A stretch of 64,000 nt of DNA. Origin: Haloterrigena sp. H1 (GTDB lineage Archaea; Halobacteriota; Halobacteria; Halobacteriales; Natrialbaceae). Shown here piece after piece: positions 51,338 through 59,209 of the stretch. The notes beneath the pieces were generated by a model that was not told the DNA's origin, made no database searches, and saw nothing but the letters and a program-made list of their open reading frames with translations. Both the position numbers and the translations under genes were made by a program. The stretch is taken from the NCBI RefSeq assembly GCF_005938085.1, contig NZ_SMZK01000001.1:2852001-2916000 (forward strand). The letters are read 5' to 3'. The first letter of the stretch is position 1, and each line of letters opens with the position of its first letter.

Positions 51338-52768
51338 CTACGAGAGTGCGCGCTTGACGGCTTCCGCCACGCTCGTCGCTTTTTCGGCCAGCTCGTCGGA
51401 CACGAACCCGTCTGCGGTGGCGTCCTCGAGTTCGTCGGCGTCGACGATCTCGACCGTTCCATCAGGCTGGCGGATCACGTCGACGTAGAGGTCGACGTAC
51501 CGCGCGCAGTCAGGGAAGAGTTCGACCGGGGTACAGACGTTGACGTAGGTCCCCTTCGACGTGCCGTCGGCAGCTTTGTACGTCGTCGGATACCACCACC
51601 GGCCCTCGCGGAACTTCGTCACCGCCACGTCGCCGTCCTCCTTGGGGGTCCCGAGCGCGTCGTAGCTGCCGCCGCCGCGCATCGATCGCTCGAGCGTGAC
51701 CTTTCCCTCGGGGTCCCAATCAGTGACTGTGCCGCGACCGAGCGAGATGAGTCGGCCATCGGGTTTGCCGTGACCGATCTCGAGGCGATCCCCGGACGTG
51801 GGCCCGAACTGGCGAGAGACGGCCGCAAACGGGAACTCGTCACCGTCAGCATCGCTGTCGGTCGAGCCACAGACCGCCTCCGCGAAGTCGACCGCCGCGC
51901 TCGCGGCGCGATCGGCCGCCTTCGTCCGGTGATGACCCGGCATCGTCGTCTCCACGCGCCGGCGAACCCCATCGAGCGCGAACCGGGACTGGCGGCCAAA
52001 CCAGACCCACGTGGTTCGCTGCGGTGTAGCGAGGCGGGCCGGCTCGCCCGGCTCGTCGGGTGCGTCGGCAAGGGCATCCTCGAGGAGACGCACCCGATCC
52101 GCCGCGTCCTCGAGCGCGGTGCCCATCGCCTCGAGGTCCGCGTTGGCCGCGGCGTGTTGCCAGCGGACCCCCCACCCGTCAGGAGTCTCGACCGAGAGTA
52201 GATCGGTCATGCCGACGAGTTCGTCCGCGCGCTCGCCGCGCATCGCCGCCGAGACGCCGGTTCGGTCACGCGAAAGGGTACAGAGCCCACCCTGCACCTC
52301 GAGGGTCGGCTGCACCCGTGGCCGATCGTCGTCCCACGGGGGCGTGGGCTCGGTGACCTGCACCCGGTAGCGGTTGCCGGCGTCGACGTAGCCGTCGACG
52401 TCGTCGTAGCTGAGATATCCCCGCCGGCCGTCACCGAGGTCGACGACGGCACCGCTGCCGCCATCAGCCTCGAGCACCTCGGCGTCGAAGACCGCGCCGC
52501 GGGCGACGGTGTCGGCCCAGCGGAAGGTGTCGATGGCGAGGGCCTCGAGTTCGCCTGCGGCCGTCTCGACCGCGTCGGGGTCGCCCGACACCTCGACGCC
52601 CTGTCGGTCGCGGGTGGTCTCGATCGAGACGTCGGCCGGGACGGTGTCGAACGACTGGTCGAACCGCTTCCGGATCGGATCGGATGCCTGGACGACCTCG
52701 TAGTCAGCCTCGCTCAGCAACTGCGTGACTGCCGTCGTGTAGATCCCGCGGACGCGCGCCGTCGTCAT
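51338..52768 (-). CDS. fau-1: FAU-1 RNase E/G-like RNA-binding protein
   Basis: The 476-residue protein has an N-terminal RNase E/G-like region with an S1-like barrel (VLEADGGSGAVVDLGDGRRG near residue 98), a central basic region (FALDGVRRRVETTMPGHHRT near residue 260) and a C-terminal DUF402 domain (RWWYPTTYKAADG ... RYVDLYVDVI near residue 415). Archaeal FAU-1 binds AU-rich RNA and trims 5S rRNA precursor. It is convergent with the NUDIX gene. Confidence 0.92.
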   Translation of the reverse strand: MTTARVRGIYTTAVTQLLSEADYEVVQASDPIRKRFDQSFDTVPADVSIETTRDRQGVEVSGDPDAVETAAGELEALAIDTFRWADTVARGAVFDAEVLEADGGSGAVVDLGDGRRGYLSYDDVDGYVDAGNRYRVQVTEPTPPWDDDRPRVQPTLEVQGGLCTLSRDRTGVSAAMRGERADELVGMTDLLSVETPDGWGVRWQHAAANADLEAMGTALEDAADRVRLLEDALADAPDEPGEPARLATPQRTTWVWFGRQSRFALDGVRRRVETTMPGHHRTKAADRAASAAVDFAEAVCGSTDSDADGDEFPFAAVSRQFGPTSGDRLEIGHGKPDGRLISLGRGTVTDWDPEGKVTLERSMRGGGSYDALGTPKEDGDVAVTKFREGRWWYPTTYKAADGTSKGTYVNVCTPVELFPDCARYVDLYVDVIRQPDGTVEIVDADELEDATADGFVSDELAEKATSVAEAVKRALS

Positions 52769-52856
52769 CGATTCCCCTCCCCCACCGCAGGTCGTGCGGT
52801 GATCGATCGTCGTCGATCGCTCGAGCGCGATCGTCCATTAGCCGCGAACACGGCGA

Positions 52857-53234
52857 TCACCGCAACGGCTCGCGGTCGGGTGCGAACCGCACCCGGTCGT
52901 CGATCGTCGGCCCGAGCGTGAGTTCGACGGACCCGTCATCGAGCAACCGGCCGTCCTCGATGGAGACGCCCCAGGTGTCGAACCGCAGCCAGCCGCGCAT
53001 TTCGTCGGCGTGAGTCGTGATGTCAGCGTATTCGACGGCGTGTTCGGGATAGTCGGCACTCGAGTGGGCCATATCCATATCGGAGTAGACGGTATCGTGC
53101 TCGTCGAAGAAGTTCTCCAGCGCCGCCGCGTCCGCGGCGACGGCGTCGACGACCGCCTCCGACGCGGCCTGGAGATCGTCGGTCTCGAGGCCGACATCGC
53201 GAAGCGCCTGCTGGGTTCGCTGATCGAAGTGCAT
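52857..53234 (-). CDS. Haloarchaeal conserved protein (DUF7532-like)
   Basis: The 125-residue protein starts MHFDQRTQQALRDVGLETDD, an opening I recall for DUF7532. It has a helical first half (SEAVVDAVAADAAALENFFD) and a beta-rich second half (WLRFDTWGVSIEDGRLL; VELTLGPTIDDRVRFAPD). A 38-bp tandem duplication sits 40 nt upstream in the likely promoter. The function is unknown. Confidence 0.8.
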   Translation of the reverse strand: MHFDQRTQQALRDVGLETDDLQAASEAVVDAVAADAAALENFFDEHDTVYSDMDMAHSSADYPEHAVEYADITTHADEMRGWLRFDTWGVSIEDGRLLDDGSVELTLGPTIDDRVRFAPDREPLR

Positions 53235-53273
53235 AGCCGCCGGTTGGGCCGGGAGACCTTTGATCATTCCGAG

Positions 53274-53349
53274 TTCGCGCCAATCGCTGCATCGGGTTGA
53301 CCCAGACTACCTTCGCGCCAATCGCTGCATCGGGTTGACCCAGACTACC
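53274..53349. repeat. Exact 38-bp tandem duplication
   Basis: The unit TTCGCGCCAATCGCTGCATC and its next 18 bases occur twice in a row with no difference (53274-53311 and 53312-53349). The unit includes GGGTTGACCC, a partial dyad. It lies 40-115 nt upstream of the DUF7532-like gene. Perfect identity suggests recent slippage or selection on copy number. Confidence 0.9.
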
Positions 53350-53439
53350 GTGTCCGCCGGCACTCGCTAGTCTAGCTGTCGTTCCGTTCACCAGTACTGT
53401 AGGCGAAACGTTTGATATTGGTGGTAGCCAACGACCCTC

Positions 53440-53862
53440 ATGAGTGGCGAACTCTACAGAACGAACCTCGAGGACGAACTGGCAACCGGTATCATCAGCG
53501 CAGCACGGACCAGTCTCGGCGACACGCTTCGAAGCGTGATCTACTTCACGCCGTCGGCGTTCGACATCCTGTATCTCCGGCAGGACCTCTACGGCTCGCG
53601 GACCGACGCTCGTGACGCCAAATCCCAACTGATCGAGTTCGAACAGGCTGGATTCTCCGAAGTCCCCGTCCGGACGACGATCGCCCGCAGAGAGAGCGAC
53701 TCGGACATCGGCGACTACGAGTTTACCGTCCGCTTCCACGAGAACGGGTTCGTCGTCAGGGTGCTCCAGCGTGACGTCGGCGTCCTGTTGACGATCGACA
53801 GTATGGACGTCAACGCGTTCGAAGACGCCGCCGTCGCGATTCAGCGGCTACTCCACGAGTAA
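53440..53862 (+). CDS. Haloarchaeal conserved protein (DUF7522-like)
   Basis: The 140-residue protein (MSGELYRTNLEDELATGIIS) is an alpha/beta single domain with SVIYFTPSAFDILYLRQDLY near residue 32 and a closing VLLTIDSMDVNAFEDAA. The family is one I recall as DUF7522. There are no catalytic motifs that I can identify. It is divergent from the DUF7532-like gene across the tandem duplication. Confidence 0.8.
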   Translation: MSGELYRTNLEDELATGIISAARTSLGDTLRSVIYFTPSAFDILYLRQDLYGSRTDARDAKSQLIEFEQAGFSEVPVRTTIARRESDSDIGDYEFTVRFHENGFVVRVLQRDVGVLLTIDSMDVNAFEDAAVAIQRLLHE

Positions 53863-53973
53863 CCCGCCGACTCGAGCGACGTCGCGATGGCTGTGATAGA
53901 CCACGATCGGGGACGCGAGCGTGGCGTCGCCGGTTGCCGAACCTATACCGGGCCGGCAGTCGAACGCACGGCC

Positions 53974-54990
53974 ATGCAGCGCAGTCGCGACCCGGTCGAG
54001 CAAGCCGAGGAGCAACGCGGTGACGGCCCAGTCGATCTCTACGACATCTCGACGTGGGAGCCCCGATCGACGGTCGATCTGCTCGCGTACACGCTCTACA
54101 ATACGGTTAGCTACGGACTCCGTGCGCTCGTCCTGCTGACCGCAATCGCGATCACCGTCTCGTTGCTCGTCTCGCCGGCTGCAATCGTCCTCGAGGATCC
54201 GTTCGTCGCGATCTTCTTCGGGCTCTCGGTCGTGCCCGCAGGGTTGCTCGCGGCGTACATCTGGTATGCGGACATCACGACGAGCGAACCCCTCGGGTTA
54301 CTCGTCGCGACCTTTCTGCTCGCGGTCCTGTTCGCGACGTTTGCGGCTCTGATCAACTCGCTCAGTCAGGTGGTCCTCGGCTTCGGCAGCGGCGTGCTCT
54401 TTTTTTACTTGATCGTCGGCCCCGTCGAGGAGACGGTCAAGCTCCTCGCTGTCTACGTGTTTGCCTATCGGAGCAGTAGCTTCACCGCCGTCATCGACGG
54501 GGCAGTCTACGGAGCCGTCGCCGGGCTCGGCTTTGCGGCCATCGAAAACGCACTCTACATCAGTCGCGTCATCGGCGAGGCGAATCCCGAGGTCAACGTC
54601 TTCGTCACGGCAAGCGGGATCGCGACGGTTCGTGCGCTGGCCGGCCCCGGCCACGTCATCTATTCGGCGATCGCGGGCTACTACCTCGGTCTGGCGAAGT
54701 TCAACCGCGAGTACGCCGGCCCGATCGTCCTCAAAGGACTGCTCGTCGCCGCGTTCGTCCATGGCACGTACAACGTCACGGTCGGAATCGTCCCCGACAT
54801 ACTGGCCGCGTACCTCCCGATCGGCTTCGGGATCGCGTTCGTCGGCTACGTGATCTGTTATGACCTCGCGATCGGCTACTACCTCTATCGCAAGCTCGCC
54901 CGCTACCGACGTGCCTATCGCGCGATCAGTGACGACAGCGACGACATCTCACAGCCGGAGTTGACGGAGTTCGAGCCGCCACAGCGCTGA
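53974..54990 (+). CDS. PrsW-family intramembrane metalloprotease
   Basis: The 338-residue protein has about eight membrane helices and the three PrsW motifs: VGPVEETVKLLAVY near residue 149, GAVYGAVAGLGFAAIEN near residue 174 and GPGHVIYSAIAGYYLGLA near residue 223, followed by VAAFVHGTYN near residue 261. The conserved EE, EN and H residues form the presumed metal site. Bacterial PrsW cuts an anti-sigma factor; the archaeal substrates are unknown. The ATG at 53974 gives the expected acidic cytoplasmic start. Confidence 0.93.
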   Translation: MQRSRDPVEQAEEQRGDGPVDLYDISTWEPRSTVDLLAYTLYNTVSYGLRALVLLTAIAITVSLLVSPAAIVLEDPFVAIFFGLSVVPAGLLAAYIWYADITTSEPLGLLVATFLLAVLFATFAALINSLSQVVLGFGSGVLFFYLIVGPVEETVKLLAVYVFAYRSSSFTAVIDGAVYGAVAGLGFAAIENALYISRVIGEANPEVNVFVTASGIATVRALAGPGHVIYSAIAGYYLGLAKFNREYAGPIVLKGLLVAAFVHGTYNVTVGIVPDILAAYLPIGFGIAFVGYVICYDLAIGYYLYRKLARYRRAYRAISDDSDDISQPELTEFEPPQR

Positions 54991-55022
54991 CCGCCAGTTC
55001 GCGCCACCGACAGGCTCGCGGC

Positions 55023-55634
55023 TCAGCGGTCCTCGAATCGTGTCTCGAGCAGGCGTTCGACGTACTTCGAGAGCACGTCGACCTCGAGATGAACCGGATC
55101 GCCGGGCGCCTTCTCGGAGAGGGTCGTCAGCTCGTAAGTCGTCGGGATGATCGCGACGGTGACGCGACCGGCGTCCGCGTCGAGGTCGGCGACGGTCAGG
55201 CTGATGCCGTCGAGCGTGATCGACCCCTTCTCGACGACGTAGCGGTCGTACCCCTCCGGAAGGTCGAACTCGAAGAACCAATCTTCCTCAACTGATTCGA
55301 TGTTCCGCACCGTCGCGACCGCGTCGACGTGACCCTGCACGACGTGGCCGTCGAACCGGCCGTCGGCCGGCATCGCCCGCTCGAGGTTGACCGTGTCGCC
55401 GACCTCGAGGTCGCCCAGATAGGTCCGCTCGACGGTTTCGGTCGCCAGGAAGACCTCGAACCACGCGCCCTCGTCGTACTCTTCGACAGTGAGACACGCG
55501 CCGCTGACGCTGATGCTCTGGCCGTGCTCGAGTCCCGTAGCGACTGTGTCGGCCCCGATCCGCAGTCGAAGGCCGTCGTCGGTTCGCTCTCGGGCGACGA
55601 TCTCGCCTGTTTCCTCGACGATCCCCGTGAACAT
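55023..55634 (-). CDS. ribE: Riboflavin synthase, alpha-type
   Basis: This bacterial-type riboflavin synthase dismutates two lumazines to riboflavin. The 203-residue protein has the two tandem lumazine-binding barrels: MFTGIVEETGEIV and HGQSISVSGACLTVEEYDE in the first, HVVQGHVDAVATV and GSITLDGISLTVADLD in the second. Methanogens use a different enzyme, but haloarchaea commonly carry this one. The frame continues upstream to 55952 inside the neighbouring kinase; the ATG at 55634 is the family start. No other riboflavin gene adjoins it. Confidence 0.95.
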   Translation of the reverse strand: MFTGIVEETGEIVARERTDDGLRLRIGADTVATGLEHGQSISVSGACLTVEEYDEGAWFEVFLATETVERTYLGDLEVGDTVNLERAMPADGRFDGHVVQGHVDAVATVRNIESVEEDWFFEFDLPEGYDRYVVEKGSITLDGISLTVADLDADAGRVTVAIIPTTYELTTLSEKAPGDPVHLEVDVLSKYVERLLETRFEDR

Positions 55635-55719
55635 AGTCGCAACTGGCGGGCGATAGGAGAAAGCCGTTCCGGGTCCGATCCACAGCAAGTGGCATGGACG
55701 AACGTGCGGGCGGCCGATC

Positions 55720-57582
55720 TCAGGAAGATGGCATGGTTGACTCATCGGCAACAGCGGTGCGTACGTCGGAGAACTCGAACCGTGCGCCGCCGGCCGTGCT
55801 TTCGGTGACGTCGATTTCCCACTCGTGGGCCTGCGCGATCTCACAGACGATATTGAGGCCGAGACCGGTGCCGTCGGCGTTCGAGGTCCAGCCGGGTTCG
55901 AGGACGCGGTCGCGCTCATCCGATGGAATGCCCGGGCCGTCGTCAGCGACATAAAATCCGTCGTCGACGAGTCCGACAGTTACGGTGACCCACTCACCGC
56001 CGTGTTCGACCGCGTTTCGAAACAGGTTCTCGAACAGGCTCCGGATGCGACTCGCGTCGGCGAACAACTGGCCATCGGATTCGATTTGAAGCGAGGCATC
56101 GGCAGTCGCGACGGTGTCCCAACAGGACGTGACGACGTCAGCGAACGCGAGCGCGTCGATCGACTCGAGGTCGTACCCACACCGGACCATCGTCAACACG
56201 TCGTCGATGATCCCTGCCATCCGGTCGAGAGCGGCGTCGAGTTCGTCGAGGTGCTCGGGGTCGGTTCGAGCGGTCGTGAGGATCCCTTGCGCGACGTTGA
56301 GCGGGTTGCGCAGGTCGTGGGCGACGACGCTCGCGAACTCGTCTAAGCGTTCGTTCTGGCGCTCGAGATCCCGTTCGTACGCGAGGCGGTTGAGCGCGAT
56401 TTCGGCGTTCAGCGACAACACGAACGCGAGGTCCTCGTCCGACTGGTCGAACGCGCCGGCGTCGGGATCGACGATACTGATCACGCCGTGGTCACCGAGC
56501 GGGAGGTACATCGCGGAGTGGGCCTCGCCGCGATCGTGGTCGTCCTCGAGCGACCCGACGTCATCGTACCGGATCGACTCACCACGTCGGTAAGTGCGGC
56601 TGACCGGCGAGTCACCGTCGATCGGATAATTCGGCCGCTCACCCATCTCCGTGTGTGCTTGGTCGGTTACGGCGACTGGCCGCAGGTGTGTATCGTCGAC
56701 GAGGCGGACGACGTTGTGCTCGTAGCCGAGAATCGTACTCGCAGCATCGGCGACGAGTTGAGCGATCTCAGTTCTGTCGTCGGCTTCCATCAGCCAGCGC
56801 GTCGCCGTGTGAAGCGCCTGTAGCTGTCGCTCGTACTCCTTTCGGGCCGTCACGTCCCGGAAGACGCCCGCAACCAGCTGTCGGTCCTGCAGTTCGAAGA
56901 CGTGGGCGTTGATCTCGACCGGCACTCGATCGCCGGCTTTGGTTTCGACGTAGATATCCGACCCATCCGGAAACTGAGTGAAAATCGACTGATCGGCATC
57001 GATGTGGTCTTTGAAGAAGTCGCGATAGGACGCTTCGTCGCCCGACGGATGAAGGACCGTCTGAGACTTGCCGACGAGTTCGTGCGGCTCGTATCCCGTA
57101 AGATCGGCTACCTGCTGGTTCACTTCGATGATTTCGCCCGTCGCCGCGTCCGCGACGAAGACCGCGTCTGGCACCGCCTCGAGGATCGTCCGGTACTTGG
57201 TCCGAAGCGCCTCCTGCTCGCTGATGTCCCGGATGACAGCCATAACCTCGCGTTGCCCGTTGGTCTCGATCGGGCTGAGACTGATGTCGACCGGGAGCTT
57301 CGAGCCGTCCTTTCGTCGGCCCGAGAGCTCGAGGTTGACGCCCATCGGACGAGCTTCCGGGGCAGCGATATACGCGTCTCGTTGGGCGACGTGCTCGTCC
57401 CGGACGGACTCCGGAACGAGGATTTCGATCGGCTCGCCCGTGAGTTCGGCTGGCTCGTACCCGAACAGGTCAGTCACGCGTGCATTCGCGTAGGTAATCT
57501 GGCCATCGGTATCGACGAGGAGGATGGCATCAGGGGAGGCTTCACAGATCGCTTCGTATCGCTGTCTCGATTGGCGTGGCAT
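55720..57582 (-). CDS. PAS-PAS-GAF sensor histidine kinase
   Basis: The 620-residue soluble kinase has PAS 1 (AICEASPDAILLVDTDGQIT near residue 11), PAS 2 (ILEAVPDAVFVADAATGEII near residue 133), a GAF domain (about residues 255-400), a HisKA domain with VVAHDLRNPLNVAQG near residue 421, and HATPase with FENLFRNAVEHGG, DDGPGIP and GTGLGLNIV. No membrane helix is seen, so it should sense a cytoplasmic signal. No response regulator adjoins it, so it is an orphan kinase. The start may be the ATG at 57582 or the more distal 57630. Confidence 0.93.
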   Translation of the reverse strand: MPRQSRQRYEAICEASPDAILLVDTDGQITYANARVTDLFGYEPAELTGEPIEILVPESVRDEHVAQRDAYIAAPEARPMGVNLELSGRRKDGSKLPVDISLSPIETNGQREVMAVIRDISEQEALRTKYRTILEAVPDAVFVADAATGEIIEVNQQVADLTGYEPHELVGKSQTVLHPSGDEASYRDFFKDHIDADQSIFTQFPDGSDIYVETKAGDRVPVEINAHVFELQDRQLVAGVFRDVTARKEYERQLQALHTATRWLMEADDRTEIAQLVADAASTILGYEHNVVRLVDDTHLRPVAVTDQAHTEMGERPNYPIDGDSPVSRTYRRGESIRYDDVGSLEDDHDRGEAHSAMYLPLGDHGVISIVDPDAGAFDQSDEDLAFVLSLNAEIALNRLAYERDLERQNERLDEFASVVAHDLRNPLNVAQGILTTARTDPEHLDELDAALDRMAGIIDDVLTMVRCGYDLESIDALAFADVVTSCWDTVATADASLQIESDGQLFADASRIRSLFENLFRNAVEHGGEWVTVTVGLVDDGFYVADDGPGIPSDERDRVLEPGWTSNADGTGLGLNIVCEIAQAHEWEIDVTESTAGGARFEFSDVRTAVADESTMPSS

Positions 57583-57766
57583 GACGTGCGCTCTCGGGCA
57601 CGGAGCCGATACTGATACCCCGAGCGCCACCTATTTCAAAGTTTTAGTGAATAGTCAATTCTGTATAACGAATCAACACTATCCAGCCGAACCTCGACAG
57701 CGCCAACATGAGCGATCGGAACCCACTGTCGTCGCGTTTTTACGCCGCAGGCGCTATATTCTGCCA

Positions 57767-58021
57767 ATGGCCGGCATCATCGACACGATCAAACTCGCAG
57801 GCACGCTCGTTCTCGCGCTTCCGGCTGCGATCGCTGGGCTCGAACTCGTGTTGATTCGCGGGCAGACGACGATGGGGGCGGCGCTCATCGGGCTCGCGAT
57901 CGGACTCGTCGTCATCCAACACTGGCTGACGCTTCCGACGGACATCCCCGAACTGTTCGCAAAACAGCTCGTGGGAGTCGTCACAAAGGAGCCAGAGTCA
58001 GACTCCGAAGACGAGCGATAA
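57767..58021 (+). CDS. Small membrane protein (DUF7533-like)
   Basis: The 84-residue protein (MAGIIDTIKLAGTLVLALPA) has two hydrophobic helices separated by LIRGQTTMG and a polar acidic tail. I recall the family as DUF7533. The long upstream frame to 57524 is Arg-rich and antisense to the kinase. A GTTTTTAC box near 57736-57743 is about 27 nt before the ATG, indicating a leaderless mRNA. Confidence 0.82.
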   Translation: MAGIIDTIKLAGTLVLALPAAIAGLELVLIRGQTTMGAALIGLAIGLVVIQHWLTLPTDIPELFAKQLVGVVTKEPESDSEDER

Positions 58022-58054
58022 CGCGGCAATACGAAACGAACCGAGACCGAACTG

Positions 58055-59209
58055 CTATGGCTCGAGCAACGCCGCCGGCGACAGCGAGTGTTCGGGTGCC
58101 GCGAGTCGGTCGGGACGCTCGCCTTCGTCGGTGACGACCAGCACGTCGGCGATCCGAAGGCGGCTCGTCTCGTCGACGCGAGCGGCCACGTCGAGCCGGA
58201 TCACCGCCCCGGGTTCGATCTCGTCGCCGTTGGTTGGCCGTTCGCGGGACTCGAGGCCAACGCCGGCGACGGTAGCCTCGACGCCGGCGTCGAGGCCGAA
58301 CGAGCGAACCTCCGCCTCGAGATCCGCTGCGACGGTGTGGACGGACGCCGAGCTGGCGGTCAGCAGCGACCGCGCGGAGCGAAACGACTGGGTGACGGCG
58401 ACGTGGACCCGCCGTTCCCGGCCGCCGTCGCTGTCGACGATGAGTGTCCGGACAAGCCCGCCGTAGTAGCCAGCCGGCCCGCGGGGTGCGACCGCGAGCA
58501 CGATCGGCTCGTCAGGACTGAGTGCCTCGCCGTCGACGGCTGTGGGGCCAGTACTCGGATTGATCGCGGTATTCCCGGCCGGAAACGCCCCCGCACCGAC
58601 GATCGCCTCGTCGATCGCAGTCCGGACACGAGCGGGCGTCAGTGGAACGGGATCGTCAGCACCTTCCGTGACTGCAAGCCGGCCGTCGACGACCGTCGCG
58701 TCGGCCAACAGCGACGCTGCGTGCCGAATCCCGGCGCTCGCCGCCCGCTGGACGGCAGCGATGCGCTCGTGCTCCGCGGCCGTCTTCGTCGCTCGCGCTC
58801 GCTCGATGGCGTCCGTCGAGGCCACCTCGAACCCCGCGTTCTCGAGGTAGAGCGCGGCGTCGTGTGGAATACGAGCGGGTGTCAAGATCGTCCCCTCGCG
58901 GCCGCGATCTGCAAACACTGCTGCGAGGTCGGCGGCGGGATGGCCGTCGCTGCCGTCGGCTGTCCGGATGAGCCACTCGCCGTCGGTGCCGTCGTATGCG
59001 ACGGCGACGAGGCCGTTCGCGGGCGGCGAGCAACTGTAGCGAATCGCCGGGTCGCGCTCGGTCCCGACGTGGACGTACGCGGTCGCGTCTCGGTTCTCGA
59101 GCGTCTGCGCCAGCACGCCGGCCGCATGGTCGCGGCGCTGCTCGACGAGTGCCGACGGCGCGTCGGCTGGCCGGCCGGGCTCGAGTCCGCGGTCGCTCCC
59201 ACCGGTCAC
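58055..59209 (-). CDS. M24 (pita-bread fold) protein without the metal ligands
   Basis: The 384-residue protein looks like an Xaa-Pro aminopeptidase relative: an N-terminal creatinase-like domain (about 1-140) and a C-terminal pita-bread domain. The five metal ligands of M24 enzymes appear lost: LAVAPRG has Ala for the first Asp, GYYGGLVRT has Gly for the second, VAGVGLE lacks the His, and the two Glu positions read Asp and Ala (IRLDVA, RIADVLVVT). Catalysis is unlikely; a binding role as in EBP1 or Spt16 is possible. Its ATG overlaps the stop of the upstream helicase gene (ATGA), so the two are translated together. Confidence 0.82.
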   Translation of the reverse strand: MTGGSDRGLEPGRPADAPSALVEQRRDHAAGVLAQTLENRDATAYVHVGTERDPAIRYSCSPPANGLVAVAYDGTDGEWLIRTADGSDGHPAADLAAVFADRGREGTILTPARIPHDAALYLENAGFEVASTDAIERARATKTAAEHERIAAVQRAASAGIRHAASLLADATVVDGRLAVTEGADDPVPLTPARVRTAIDEAIVGAGAFPAGNTAINPSTGPTAVDGEALSPDEPIVLAVAPRGPAGYYGGLVRTLIVDSDGGRERRVHVAVTQSFRSARSLLTASSASVHTVAADLEAEVRSFGLDAGVEATVAGVGLESRERPTNGDEIEPGAVIRLDVAARVDETSRLRIADVLVVTDEGERPDRLAAPEHSLSPAALLEP

